This document shows positions 12,789-18,542 of a stretch of 18,542 nt of DNA, piece after piece. A program made the translations under genes and the position numbers. The notes under the pieces were generated by a model. That model did not search any database and was not told where the DNA came from. It was given only the letters and a program-made list of their open reading frames with translations. The stretch comes from Bacillota bacterium. GTDB taxonomy: Bacteria; Bacillota_E; Sulfobacillia; Sulfobacillales; Sulfobacillaceae. Positions within the stretch are counted from its first letter, which is position 1. Each line of letters starts with the position of its first letter. The stretch lies in the NCBI GenBank assembly GCA_021820645.1, contig JAKADJ010000015.1, positions 1 through 18,542 of the forward strand, read 5' to 3'.

Positions 12789-14057
12789 ATGTTTGTCGAT
12801 GAGGTCCGGATTTTTGTGCAGGCCGGTAGTGGTGGACAAGGATCTGTGGCGTTCCGCCGAGAAAAGTTTGTCCCCAATGGAGGACCGGCCGGGGGAGATG
12901 GCGGTCGTGGTGGGGATATCATTTTTGTTGCCGAATCGGGGCTGACCACCTTAATGGATTTCCGCCATCAACGTCATTTTAAGGCGCAAAATGGAGATGC
13001 CGGAGGCAACAACAACCGACACGGGGCGGACGCCGACGATGTTGTGGTGCGGGTGCCAATCGGCACGGTCGTCACCGATGATGAGGGGCGCCTGCTCGCC
13101 GACTTGGTTGAGCCGGGGGCGACCGCCGTAGTGGCTCGGGGAGGTCGGGGCGGTAAGGGGAACACCCATTTCGTGAGTTCCGTGCACCGGACACCGCGGA
13201 TCGCGGAAGGCGGACAACCCGGCGAGCAACGTTGGGTGAATCTCGAACTGAACTTGTTGGCGGATGTCGGATTGGTAGGATTTCCGAACGCAGGCAAGTC
13301 GACCCTCATTTCCGTGGTTTCCAAGGCGCGACCCAAAATTGCGGATTACCCGTTTACGACTCTGGTGCCGAATCTTGGGGTGGTGACTCGATACGGTGAT
13401 GATAAGCCCTTTATCATCGCGGATGTGCCGGGATTAATTGAAGGAGCGCACCTGGGCGCGGGCCTTGGGGACACGTTTTTGAGACATCTGAAGCGCACCC
13501 GGGTCTTAATTCACCTGGTGGATCTGACCCCGATGGAGGGCAGGGATCCCGTTACCGACTATCGCATTATCGAGCATGAACTGGCGGCATTTTCGCCGGA
13601 ACTGGCGGAACGCCCCGTTATCGTGGTGGGCAACAAGACGGATGTTCCGGATACCAGCCAATCGCTGGAGCGGCTAAAAGAGGCCCTCGCGCCGCGCGAG
13701 GTGTTTTCCATGTCGGCGGCTACCGGCGAAGGCGTCGATACCGTGATGTGGAAGGTCCAAGAGCTCTTACAAGCGATTCCTGTACCCGACAAGACTCCGC
13801 GTCAAATTGTGACACCGACCATTCGCGGATTTCACCTGGAACCTAAAGATGGTGGGGTTCGAATCGTTGGCGATGTGGAAGAGCGCGCCGCGATGACACT
13901 TTGGGGACGACCGGAAGCCGAAGAATACTTTTGCGAGTATCTTCGCCGTCGCGGGGTACCCCAGGCCCTCAAACGCGCCAACATTGAGGATGACGCCTAC
14001 GTTTACGTGGGGGAAGGGGTATTTCGGTGGCGGGAGCACGAATTAGTCGTCGACTAG
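12789..14057 (+). CDS. obg: GTPase Obg (CgtA)
   Basis: Obg is an essential GTPase that binds late 50S particles and, in Bacillus, links growth state to sporulation. Residues 1-157 form the glycine-rich Obg fold (FVDEVRIFVQAGSGGQG, GGPAGGDGGRGGD). The GTPase domain has G1 GFPNAGKS (164-171), G2 YPFTTLVPN, G3 DVPG (212-215), G4 NKTD (282-285) and G5 SAA (309-311). Residues 345-418 form the C-terminal OCT domain (VRIVGDVEERA, YVYVGEGVFRW). The product is 422 residues, normal. ATG 12789 follows AGGAGG by 5 bases and gives the conserved MFVDE N-terminus. It follows the Spo0B gene by 2 bases. Confidence 0.98.
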   Translation: MFVDEVRIFVQAGSGGQGSVAFRREKFVPNGGPAGGDGGRGGDIIFVAESGLTTLMDFRHQRHFKAQNGDAGGNNNRHGADADDVVVRVPIGTVVTDDEGRLLADLVEPGATAVVARGGRGGKGNTHFVSSVHRTPRIAEGGQPGEQRWVNLELNLLADVGLVGFPNAGKSTLISVVSKARPKIADYPFTTLVPNLGVVTRYGDDKPFIIADVPGLIEGAHLGAGLGDTFLRHLKRTRVLIHLVDLTPMEGRDPVTDYRIIEHELAAFSPELAERPVIVVGNKTDVPDTSQSLERLKEALAPREVFSMSAATGEGVDTVMWKVQELLQAIPVPDKTPRQIVTPTIRGFHLEPKDGGVRIVGDVEERAAMTLWGRPEAEEYFCEYLRRRGVPQALKRANIEDDAYVYVGEGVFRWREHELVVD

Positions 14058-14068
14058 AGAAATTTCTC
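14057..14068. repeat. 12-bp palindrome between obg and nadD
   Basis: GAGAAATTTCTC is a perfect palindrome that starts on the last base of the obg stop codon. A related half, AAAATTTCT, recurs about 15-20 bases later. It could be an operator or a small hairpin; no factor can be named. Confidence 0.3.
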
Positions 14069-14103
14069 CGCGTGGCAGGAAAAAATTTCTTGAATGGCGA
14101 AGT

Positions 14104-14736
14104 ATGCTAGGAATGGGCACAAAGCGTCGAGCCGTGGGGCTCATGGGTGGGACATTTAACCCGATTCATTATGGACACCTGGTCACAGCGGAAGCCGCCC
14201 GGGATGCATTTCATTTGGATCGGGTCATCTTCATCCCCTCGGGGCATCCTCCCCATAAAGCAGAAGCGGGACTCGCTTCCGCCGAGCATCGGTACTTGAT
14301 GACTTTTCTGGCCATTGCGCCAAATGTTCATTTTGAACTGTCACGTGTCGAAATCGAAAGGCAGGGACCATCGTATACGAGCGAGACGTTGCGTTTGTTT
14401 TATGAGCAAGATGACAGCGTGGACTGGTTCTTTATCACGGGAGCCGATGCGATTTTCGAAATTGCTTCGTGGCATTATCCAGAGAACATTTTTCGCTATG
14501 CAGAGCTCATCGCGGCCAGTCGGCCCGGGTATTCTTTATCCCGGTTACAGGCCCTGACTGAGCAGTTAGGTGATGATCGGATGCGGCGGATTCATCAACT
14601 CGAAGTACCCGCACTCGCTATCTCATCAAGCTTGGTGAGGGATCGGATTCAATCCGGGTTATCGATCAAATATTTGGTGCCAGACGCCGTGGAACAGTAT
14701 ATTGCTAAGAATGTCTTGTACCAGGGCGGGCCATGA
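14104..14736 (+). CDS. nadD: Nicotinate-nucleotide adenylyltransferase NadD
   Basis: NadD joins nicotinate mononucleotide and ATP to form deamido-NAD in NAD synthesis. The nucleotidyltransferase motif GGTFNPIHYGHL is at about residues 15-26, with the HxGH catalytic signature. Further family markers are FIPSGHPPHK, FITGADAI (about 116-123) and the C-terminal ISSSLVRDRIQSG with the ISSSxxR motif. The length of 210 residues fits the family. ATG 14104 and ATG 14116 are both possible and neither has a clear ribosome binding site; the longer form is given. It follows obg after 46 bases. Confidence 0.96.
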   Translation: MLGMGTKRRAVGLMGGTFNPIHYGHLVTAEAARDAFHLDRVIFIPSGHPPHKAEAGLASAEHRYLMTFLAIAPNVHFELSRVEIERQGPSYTSETLRLFYEQDDSVDWFFITGADAIFEIASWHYPENIFRYAELIAASRPGYSLSRLQALTEQLGDDRMRRIHQLEVPALAISSSLVRDRIQSGLSIKYLVPDAVEQYIAKNVLYQGGP

Positions 14737-14762
14737 GTCGGATGAATGGTGTACGTATCGGC

Positions 14763-14807
14763 TATACTAGCGCTCACAGGTTCTATCTTATCCATCCCCA
14801 GGATGGA
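14763..14807 (+). promoter_or_regulatory. Promoter and leader-hairpin candidates upstream of the RRM gene
   Basis: TATACT (14763-14768) is a good -10 box, but no clear -35 is visible. Downstream, TCCATCC-CCA-GGATGGA (14791-14807) is a perfect 7-bp hairpin in the leader. A 34-codon ORF (ATG 14733 to TAG 14837), starting inside the nadD stop, covers the whole interval; I could not decide whether it is translated. Confidence 0.3.
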
Positions 14808-14855
14808 CGGATCGGGCCGTGGTGCCTTGGGGACTAGGTTCAGGGAGGTTTGTTG

Positions 14856-15113
14856 ATGGGACGCACGTTATATGTGGGAAATTTACCGTGGAGCGCAAGT
14901 GAAGAGGAATTGGCGCAAGCTTTTGCCCAACACGCTAACGTTTTAAGTGCACGGATCATAACGGATCGTGAGACCGGTCGGTCGCGTGGTTTCGGGTTTG
15001 TGGAAGTCGCCGATGAAGATGTGGAGCGCGCCGTAGAGGCCATGAACGGGACTCAACTAGCCGGTCGCGACATTATCGTGAACGAAGCTCGTCCGCGACA
15101 AAATAAGTATTAG
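14856..15113 (+). CDS. Small RRM-domain RNA-binding protein
   Basis: An 85-residue single RNA-recognition-motif protein. RNP2 is LYVGNLPWSA (about residues 4-13) and RNP1 is RGFGFVEV (about 46-53), with the aromatic residues that stack on RNA bases. The C-terminus (VNEARPRQNKY) is short, without a glycine-rich tail. Bacterial RRM proteins of this size resemble cyanobacterial Rbp cold-response proteins and probably bind single-stranded RNA, though no target is known here. ATG 14856 has AGGGAGG at 14842-14848; a TTG 6 bases upstream is less likely. The gene is inserted between nadD and yqeK, which in Bacillus are adjacent. Confidence 0.92.
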   Translation: MGRTLYVGNLPWSASEEELAQAFAQHANVLSARIITDRETGRSRGFGFVEVADEDVERAVEAMNGTQLAGRDIIVNEARPRQNKY

Positions 15114-15124
15114 GGACTCTGTCT

Positions 15125-15162
15125 TCTTTTCTTTTCGATGCGCCTTTGGTACAAAGAAAAGA
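15125..15162 (+). promoter_or_regulatory. Inverted repeat just upstream of the yqeK ribosome binding site
   Basis: TCTTTTCTTT (15125-15134) is perfectly complementary to AAAGAAAAGA (15153-15162). A smaller hairpin, CTTTG-GTA-CAAAG (15144-15156), uses part of the same right arm, so the two are mutually exclusive. The right arm ends one base before the AAGGAGG ribosome binding site. It could tune access to yqeK or end the RRM transcript; no U tract follows. Confidence 0.35.
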
Positions 15163-15177
15163 TAAGGAGGGTGTTTG

Positions 15178-15741
15178 ATGAATCCCGATATTCTGTTGCC
15201 GAGGTTCAACCGATTGTCCGCACACCGTCAAGGGCATAGTCTCCGGGTGGCAGACCTGATGGTTGATTTAGCGAAGGTGCATGGACTAGATCCGGTGGCA
15301 GCGCATTTGGCAGGATGGGGCCATGACTTAGCGCGAGAATTGTCCCGTGCCGAACTGCTTGTTGAAGCAGAACGGTGCGGGATTGCCATTGATATTTGGG
15401 CGCGCCAGGAGCCGGTGCTGTTGCATGGTCCGGTTGCGTCGTGTTGGCTTCATGCGCATGACGTAGGGGATATGGACGTCTACGAAGCCATAGACTACCA
15501 TACAACGGGGGGACCCAATCTGGGAGTGTTGGCTAAAGCACTCTTTATTGCGGATGGGGTCGAGCCGGGAAGGGATTTTGCAGCCCGCGAAAATATCTTA
15601 CGGAAGGCTTTTTCGTCGCTGGATGAGGCGTTCCGCGATCTGCTAGAAGAAACCCTAGGCTACCTGTCCCAACGCGGCCTCACACCGCATCCCAATATGA
15701 TGGCAGCTATTGAAGAAGTTACCCAAGGGGGAAACGCATGA
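15178..15741 (+). CDS. yqeK: YqeK-type HD-domain hydrolase (Ap4A hydrolase family)
   Basis: YqeK proteins are HD-domain metallohydrolases that split diadenosine tetraphosphate symmetrically to ADP. The metal ligands are visible: H20 (GHSLRVA), the HD pair His49-Asp50 (GWGHDLARE), His83 (LLHGPVA), His108 in AIDYHTTGG and Asp126 in FIADGVEPGRDF. The last two blocks are the YqeK signature. The product is 187 residues, normal. ATG 15178 has AAGGAGG 7 bases upstream. The TGA stop overlaps the rsfS ATG as ATGA, the usual coupled order nadD-yqeK-rsfS, here split by the RRM gene. Confidence 0.94.
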   Translation: MNPDILLPRFNRLSAHRQGHSLRVADLMVDLAKVHGLDPVAAHLAGWGHDLARELSRAELLVEAERCGIAIDIWARQEPVLLHGPVASCWLHAHDVGDMDVYEAIDYHTTGGPNLGVLAKALFIADGVEPGRDFAARENILRKAFSSLDEAFRDLLEETLGYLSQRGLTPHPNMMAAIEEVTQGGNA

Positions 15742-16084
15742 ACGATCCGTTAGATTGGGCGAAATCCGTAGCCCGGATCGCTGACGAACACAAAGGGGAA
15801 CATATTGTTGTCTTAGATATGCGCGAGGTCACTTTGGTGGCCGATTATTTTGTGATTATCACCGGCCACAACCTGATTCAGGTAGGGGCTTTGGCTGACT
15901 ATGTGGAAGAAGGCATGGCCAAAGTCGGCGTGGAGATGTTGACCCGAGTGGGCCGGAACCAAGCTCAATGGGTCCTCTTAGACTATGGCTCGGTGGGGTT
16001 CATGTCTTCACGGAGGACGCCCGGAGCTACTACGATTTAGAAAGGCTATGGGGCGACGCGGAAATTGTCGCTTGGAACCAATAG
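15738..16084 (+). CDS. rsfS: Ribosome silencing factor RsfS, frameshifted near the 3' end
   Basis: RsfS binds L14 on the 50S subunit and blocks joining to the 30S when nutrients are short. Residues 1-86 match the family: DMREVTLVADYFVIITG, LADYVEEGMAKVGVE and GRNQAQWVLLDYGSV. The uninterrupted frame then departs from the family and stops at 16038-16040 after 100 residues. The -1 frame from GTT at 15998 restores the expected ending HVFTEDARSYYDLERLWGD and stops at TAG 16082-16084, giving about 115 residues, the normal length. The break lies at the G run 15995-15998 (GTGGGGTTC): one G appears to be missing. It could be a sequencing or assembly error, a true mutation, or less likely programmed slippage. 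The gene overlaps the yqeK stop (ATGA). Confidence 0.85.
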
Positions 16085-16106
16085 CGAGGCTAGCCCGCAG
16101 CCTCGC
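16084..16106. terminator. Hairpin at the convergent rsfS / MFS junction
   Basis: GCGAGGCT (16084-16091) and AGCCTCGC (16099-16106) form a perfect 8-bp stem with a 7-base loop. It overlaps the last base of the restored rsfS stop and the last codons of the minus-strand MFS gene. Its position suits a shared bidirectional terminator, but no U tract follows on either strand. Confidence 0.4.
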
Positions 16107-17295
16107 TCACGTCGGACGCGCCGAGTGATCGTGTGCTGGTGTTCTTGGTGACGAGCCACCAAATGGCGATGGGGATAAAGAGAAGCCCCATGATGAACCA
16201 GGTCTTGGCGAGACCAATGCGCCCGACTAAGAGGGCGGTGACGTAAGGCGAGACGACGTTCACAATTCCGAGCACCTGGGAACGGAAGATGGCCACCCGG
16301 CCACGGATTTCGGTAGGCACAATACTGGCTAGCCAAGCCCGGCTCGGTGTCATCACAAAGCCGTTGGCGATTCCAATGACAAACGCCATGGCGAGTCCAA
16401 ACACCCATTGTCCGGAAATGATGCCAAGGGCCAGCAGAGAAACAATGAGTAAAACCAGGGACAGGAAAATAGTTAGATGGTAGCGCGCATCGGTGAGCCA
16501 TTTTTCTAACAAGGTGTCGCTTGCCAGAACCCCTAGCAGGAGAGCCAAGAAGAGAAAGTTGACCTCAGATGTCGGATGGTGCCACAGATCCTTGGCCGAT
16601 AGGGCCAACAACATGTTGACGCCGCCGGTGACCAAACCCACCATTCCGATGAGGATCAATAGATAGCGCACTGCCACCATGTCGCGGTGGAAATGTAATC
16701 CTTCTCGGATTTGCGACCACCACGAGGCCTTTTGGGAGACGTGTCCGGGCGGAATCGCGATCGCCCCGCGGGCAATCGCCACGAGAAGGTAGATAACGCC
16801 AATGACTAAAAACACCGGTCGGATGCCTAAAACGAGGATCATGACACCGACGAGCACCAAGCCGGCTACTTGGCCGATGGAGTAGAGTTGACCAAGTCGC
16901 GCCAACGCCCTATTGATGGCCCCGCGATCAGGAACCAGGTCAGGAAGGACCGCTCGCTCTAAGGGTTGCGCAATCACCGAAACACTTTGAAAGAGGATTA
17001 CCATGGCAAATGTCATCCACAATACCGGGTATAATGCGGTAAGGACGATGGCAATGGCGCGAATAGCACTGGTTGCGATAAGAGTGACCTTACGTGGTAG
17101 TCTATCGATATAGCCCGCGAGAATGCCCGAGAGGACGGCTTGCGGGACCGCTTGCAGTGCCATGAGCGTACCTAGGGAAAGCGCCGGGTGGTGGGGGGCC
17201 AAATGAATGACCCAGACGATCCATGCGACCTCTAAGATCGCATCACCAAAATAACTGAGGGATTGCGAAGTCAAGAATCGGGAACTTGGCTTCAA
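16090..17295 (-). CDS. Major facilitator superfamily transporter (exporter type)
   Basis: A 401-residue protein with about twelve predicted membrane helices. It has the MFS loop 2-3 signature in AGYIDRLPRKVTLI (about residues 60-73), a form of GxxxDrxGRk. The N-terminal LSYFGDAILEVAWIVWVIHL resembles the MFS_3 / EntS-type exporter group, and MTPSRAWLASIVPTEIRGRV (about 315-334, split as TPSRAWLASIVP and TEIRGRV) matches the second-half loop of the same group. The start is TTG (17295-17293 on the minus strand) with GAAGGAAG 7 bases upstream. It is divergent from the nucleoside hydrolase and converges on rsfS. The substrate is unknown; drug or metabolite efflux is likely from the family. Confidence 0.88.
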   Translation of the reverse strand: MKPSSRFLTSQSLSYFGDAILEVAWIVWVIHLAPHHPALSLGTLMALQAVPQAVLSGILAGYIDRLPRKVTLIATSAIRAIAIVLTALYPVLWMTFAMVILFQSVSVIAQPLERAVLPDLVPDRGAINRALARLGQLYSIGQVAGLVLVGVMILVLGIRPVFLVIGVIYLLVAIARGAIAIPPGHVSQKASWWSQIREGLHFHRDMVAVRYLLILIGMVGLVTGGVNMLLALSAKDLWHHPTSEVNFLFLALLLGVLASDTLLEKWLTDARYHLTIFLSLVLLIVSLLALGIISGQWVFGLAMAFVIGIANGFVMTPSRAWLASIVPTEIRGRVAIFRSQVLGIVNVVSPYVTALLVGRIGLAKTWFIMGLLFIPIAIWWLVTKNTSTRSLGASDVSEAAG

Positions 17296-17332
17296 TGCGT
17301 CACTTCCTTCCTAGACCTACAATTCGCCAAAT

Positions 17333-17362
17333 TTGCCAAGAAATCCTTTTTTCCGATAAATA
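17333..17362 (+). promoter_or_regulatory. Candidate promoter for the nucleoside hydrolase gene
   Basis: TTGCCA (17333-17338, five of six) lies 16 bases before GATAAA (17355-17360, four of six), with the overlapping TAAATA as an alternative. An 8-bp palindrome, CAAATTTG (17328-17335), overlaps the -35 in the short divergent region shared with the MFS gene and could be an operator. Confidence 0.35.
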
Positions 17363-17389
17363 TTCATTCGACAAGGAGGAGTTAATGAA

Positions 17390-18361
17390 ATGAATCCCAG
17401 GATTCCCATCATATTGGACATGGATACCGGGATCGATGATGCCCTAGCCATCATTTATGCCTTACAAAGCCCCACCTTAGAGGTTTTAGGGATTACTACC
17501 TGCTTTGGGAACGGGGATGTGGCGACCACCACCCGAAACACTCTTATGATGGTCGAACTTTCAAAACACACAGTTCCCGTATACGCGGGAGCCCGAGATC
17601 CTTTGGTGGGTCAGTTTATTCCTACCGCGGAAGCCTTCCACGGACGGAATGGGCTGGGAGGCCTGACCGACCATCGGCCGCAACTTCGCGCTGAGGCCGA
17701 GTCGGCAGTCGACTATCTCCGTCGCATCATACGCAGTCGTCCCGGTGAGATCACGTTGGTGGTTACCGGACGCCTTACCAACCTGGCCAATGCCCTCAAC
17801 GCCGATCCAGGGCTAGGTTCCTTAATTAAACGGGTGGTCCTGATGGGAGGAGCTGCTTTTGTTGGCGGTAACGTCACGCCCGTTTCCGAGGCTAACATTT
17901 GGGGGGATCCCGAGGCAGCCTGGGTGGTGTTCCATAGCGGGGTGGAGTTGGTGATGGTCGGTCTCGATGTCACCATGCAGGTCATGATTGAGGATGCCCA
18001 AGTTTCAGGGATGGACCCGCGGCGGGCCTACACGCCAGTGATTCAAGAAGCCTTGGACTTTTATCTCGCCGCCTATAATCCAGGTCAACCTAAAGGCCAT
18101 CGTCAGGCCCCCTTACATGATCCATTAGCCGTAGCGGTGGCGGAAGATCCATCCCTCTGTGAGCTCGTAGGCTATCCGGTGGACATTGAGTTAGGGGGTA
18201 CCATGACGCGGGGAATGACGGTTGTGGACCGTCGGTCGTGGATTCGGAACGATCCGAATGTCTTAGTGTGTCAAAGCGTCGATAGAGAACGATTTCTCCG
18301 AGAATTTTGCACGCGGCTCGGGTTTCCATTGCTCGATCCTGGATCGGTCGGACCGCTGTAG
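17390..18361 (+). CDS. Inosine/uridine-preferring nucleoside hydrolase family protein
   Basis: This family cleaves the N-glycosidic bond of ribonucleosides for purine or pyrimidine salvage. The calcium-binding motif is at residues 10-18, DMDTGIDDA (Asp10, Asp12, Asp16, Asp17). Other family elements are FHGRNGLGG (83-91), VLMGGA (150-155), EANIWGDPEAA (167-177) and the active-site HDPLAVA (243-249). The 323-residue length is typical. ATG 17390 has AAGGAGGA 9 bases upstream. A second ATG at 17385, in another frame, gives a two-codon frame ATG-AAA-TGA whose stop overlaps this start. The base preference cannot be read from the sequence. The divergent MFS transporter could serve the same pathway, but that is inference. 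Confidence 0.92.
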   Translation: MNPRIPIILDMDTGIDDALAIIYALQSPTLEVLGITTCFGNGDVATTTRNTLMMVELSKHTVPVYAGARDPLVGQFIPTAEAFHGRNGLGGLTDHRPQLRAEAESAVDYLRRIIRSRPGEITLVVTGRLTNLANALNADPGLGSLIKRVVLMGGAAFVGGNVTPVSEANIWGDPEAAWVVFHSGVELVMVGLDVTMQVMIEDAQVSGMDPRRAYTPVIQEALDFYLAAYNPGQPKGHRQAPLHDPLAVAVAEDPSLCELVGYPVDIELGGTMTRGMTVVDRRSWIRNDPNVLVCQSVDRERFLREFCTRLGFPLLDPGSVGPL

Positions 18362-18542
18362 GGCTCGAAACACGGCGGCTCGGGCTTCAGAAGGGGAACT
18401 GAGGAACGACTTAACAACTGGGGGCAGGTGATTCCGGTTTCGCGGCATGGCGGGAGTCCCTGTTGTGTGGGCGGAATTCCATTCGAGAAACGAGAAACCT
18501 CTCTACGGAAGAATTAACGATGGGGGCCCATTTTTGTAGATC
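18362..18542. other. Gene-poor end of window
   Basis: No gene is supported in these 181 bases. A minus-strand 61-codon frame here overlaps the nucleoside hydrolase end and has no ribosome binding site. A weak inverted repeat, CCGCTGT (18353-18359) with ACGGCGG (18372-18378), spans the hydrolase stop without a U tract. An ATG at 18520 opens a frame to the window edge, but only seven codons are visible. ATGGGGGCCCAT followed by TTTTTG (18520-18536) has a terminator look with a very short stem. Confidence 0.4.

Noticed and set aside
16046..16501. Second minus-strand 151-codon frame inside the MFS gene
   Set aside because: It is a shadow frame rich in His, Arg, Trp and Cys without membrane pattern, inside a clear transporter gene.
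18263..18448. Minus-strand 61-codon frame at the end of the window
   Set aside because: It overlaps the nucleoside hydrolase 3' end, has no ribosome binding site and no recognisable domain.
18520..18542. Possible gene start at the right edge
   Set aside because: Only seven codons are visible and the ribosome binding site is weak; the same bases could be a terminator stem.
1..18542. CRISPR arrays, tRNA or rRNA genes, insertion sequences, phage or defence islands
   Set aside because: I looked for repeat-spacer patterns, cloverleaf-like and transposase signals and saw none.

Overview
This window is a dense stretch of a spore-forming Firmicute chromosome with mixed, roughly 50-55% G+C base composition. 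The gene order mreBCD-minCD-spoIVFA-spoIVFB-rplU-prp-rpmA-spo0B-obg is the classic Bacillus-type cell-shape, division and sporulation locus. Here it also carries minE, rodA and an RNase E/G gene. From gene content and protein style I infer a deep-branching, Sulfobacillus-like member of the Firmicutes. The genus is a guess; the phylum and the sporulation capacity are well supported.

Layout. Bases 1-1843 hold the end of mreB, then mreC and mreD (elongasome), ending in an imperfect terminator-like hairpin. Bases 1950-4917 hold minC, minD, minE and rodA; the MinC lacks the usual FtsZ-inhibiting N-terminal domain. The minE-rodA junction has a striking 15-bp near-perfect inverted repeat that covers the rodA start codon, a 22-codon leader ORF and an internal promoter candidate. 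Bases 4937-7421 are an accessory cassette: a PAP2 phosphatase, a membrane protein fused to a thioredoxin-like [2Fe-2S] ferredoxin domain, a 58-residue membrane peptide, an NDUFA9-like SDR protein, and a convergent minus-strand membrane protein. Bases 7523-9084 hold spoIVFA and spoIVFB behind a good match to a sigma-E promoter, as expected for the pro-sigma-K processing complex.

Bases 9087-14736 hold RNase E/G with a C-terminal TRAM-like domain, then L21, Prp protease, L27, a membrane-anchored Spo0B-like phosphotransferase, the GTPase Obg and NadD. Bases 14737-16084 hold a small RRM RNA-binding protein, YqeK (Ap4A hydrolase type) and RsfS. The rsfS reading frame is broken by a one-base deficit in a G run close to its 3' end. 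Bases 16090-18361 hold a divergent pair: an MFS exporter (minus strand) and an inosine/uridine-type nucleoside hydrolase (plus strand). The last 180 bases hold no gene I can support.

How it works together. Cell-wall elongation (MreBCD, RodA), septum placement (MinCDE), spore mother-cell signalling (SpoIVFA/B), entry into sporulation (Spo0B, Obg) and ribosome assembly or quality control (L21, L27, Prp, Obg, RsfS) sit together. No complete new defence or mobile system is visible. The most novel material is the rodA leader region, the accessory cassette with the membrane-ferredoxin fusion, the MinC without its N-terminal domain and the membrane-anchored Spo0B.
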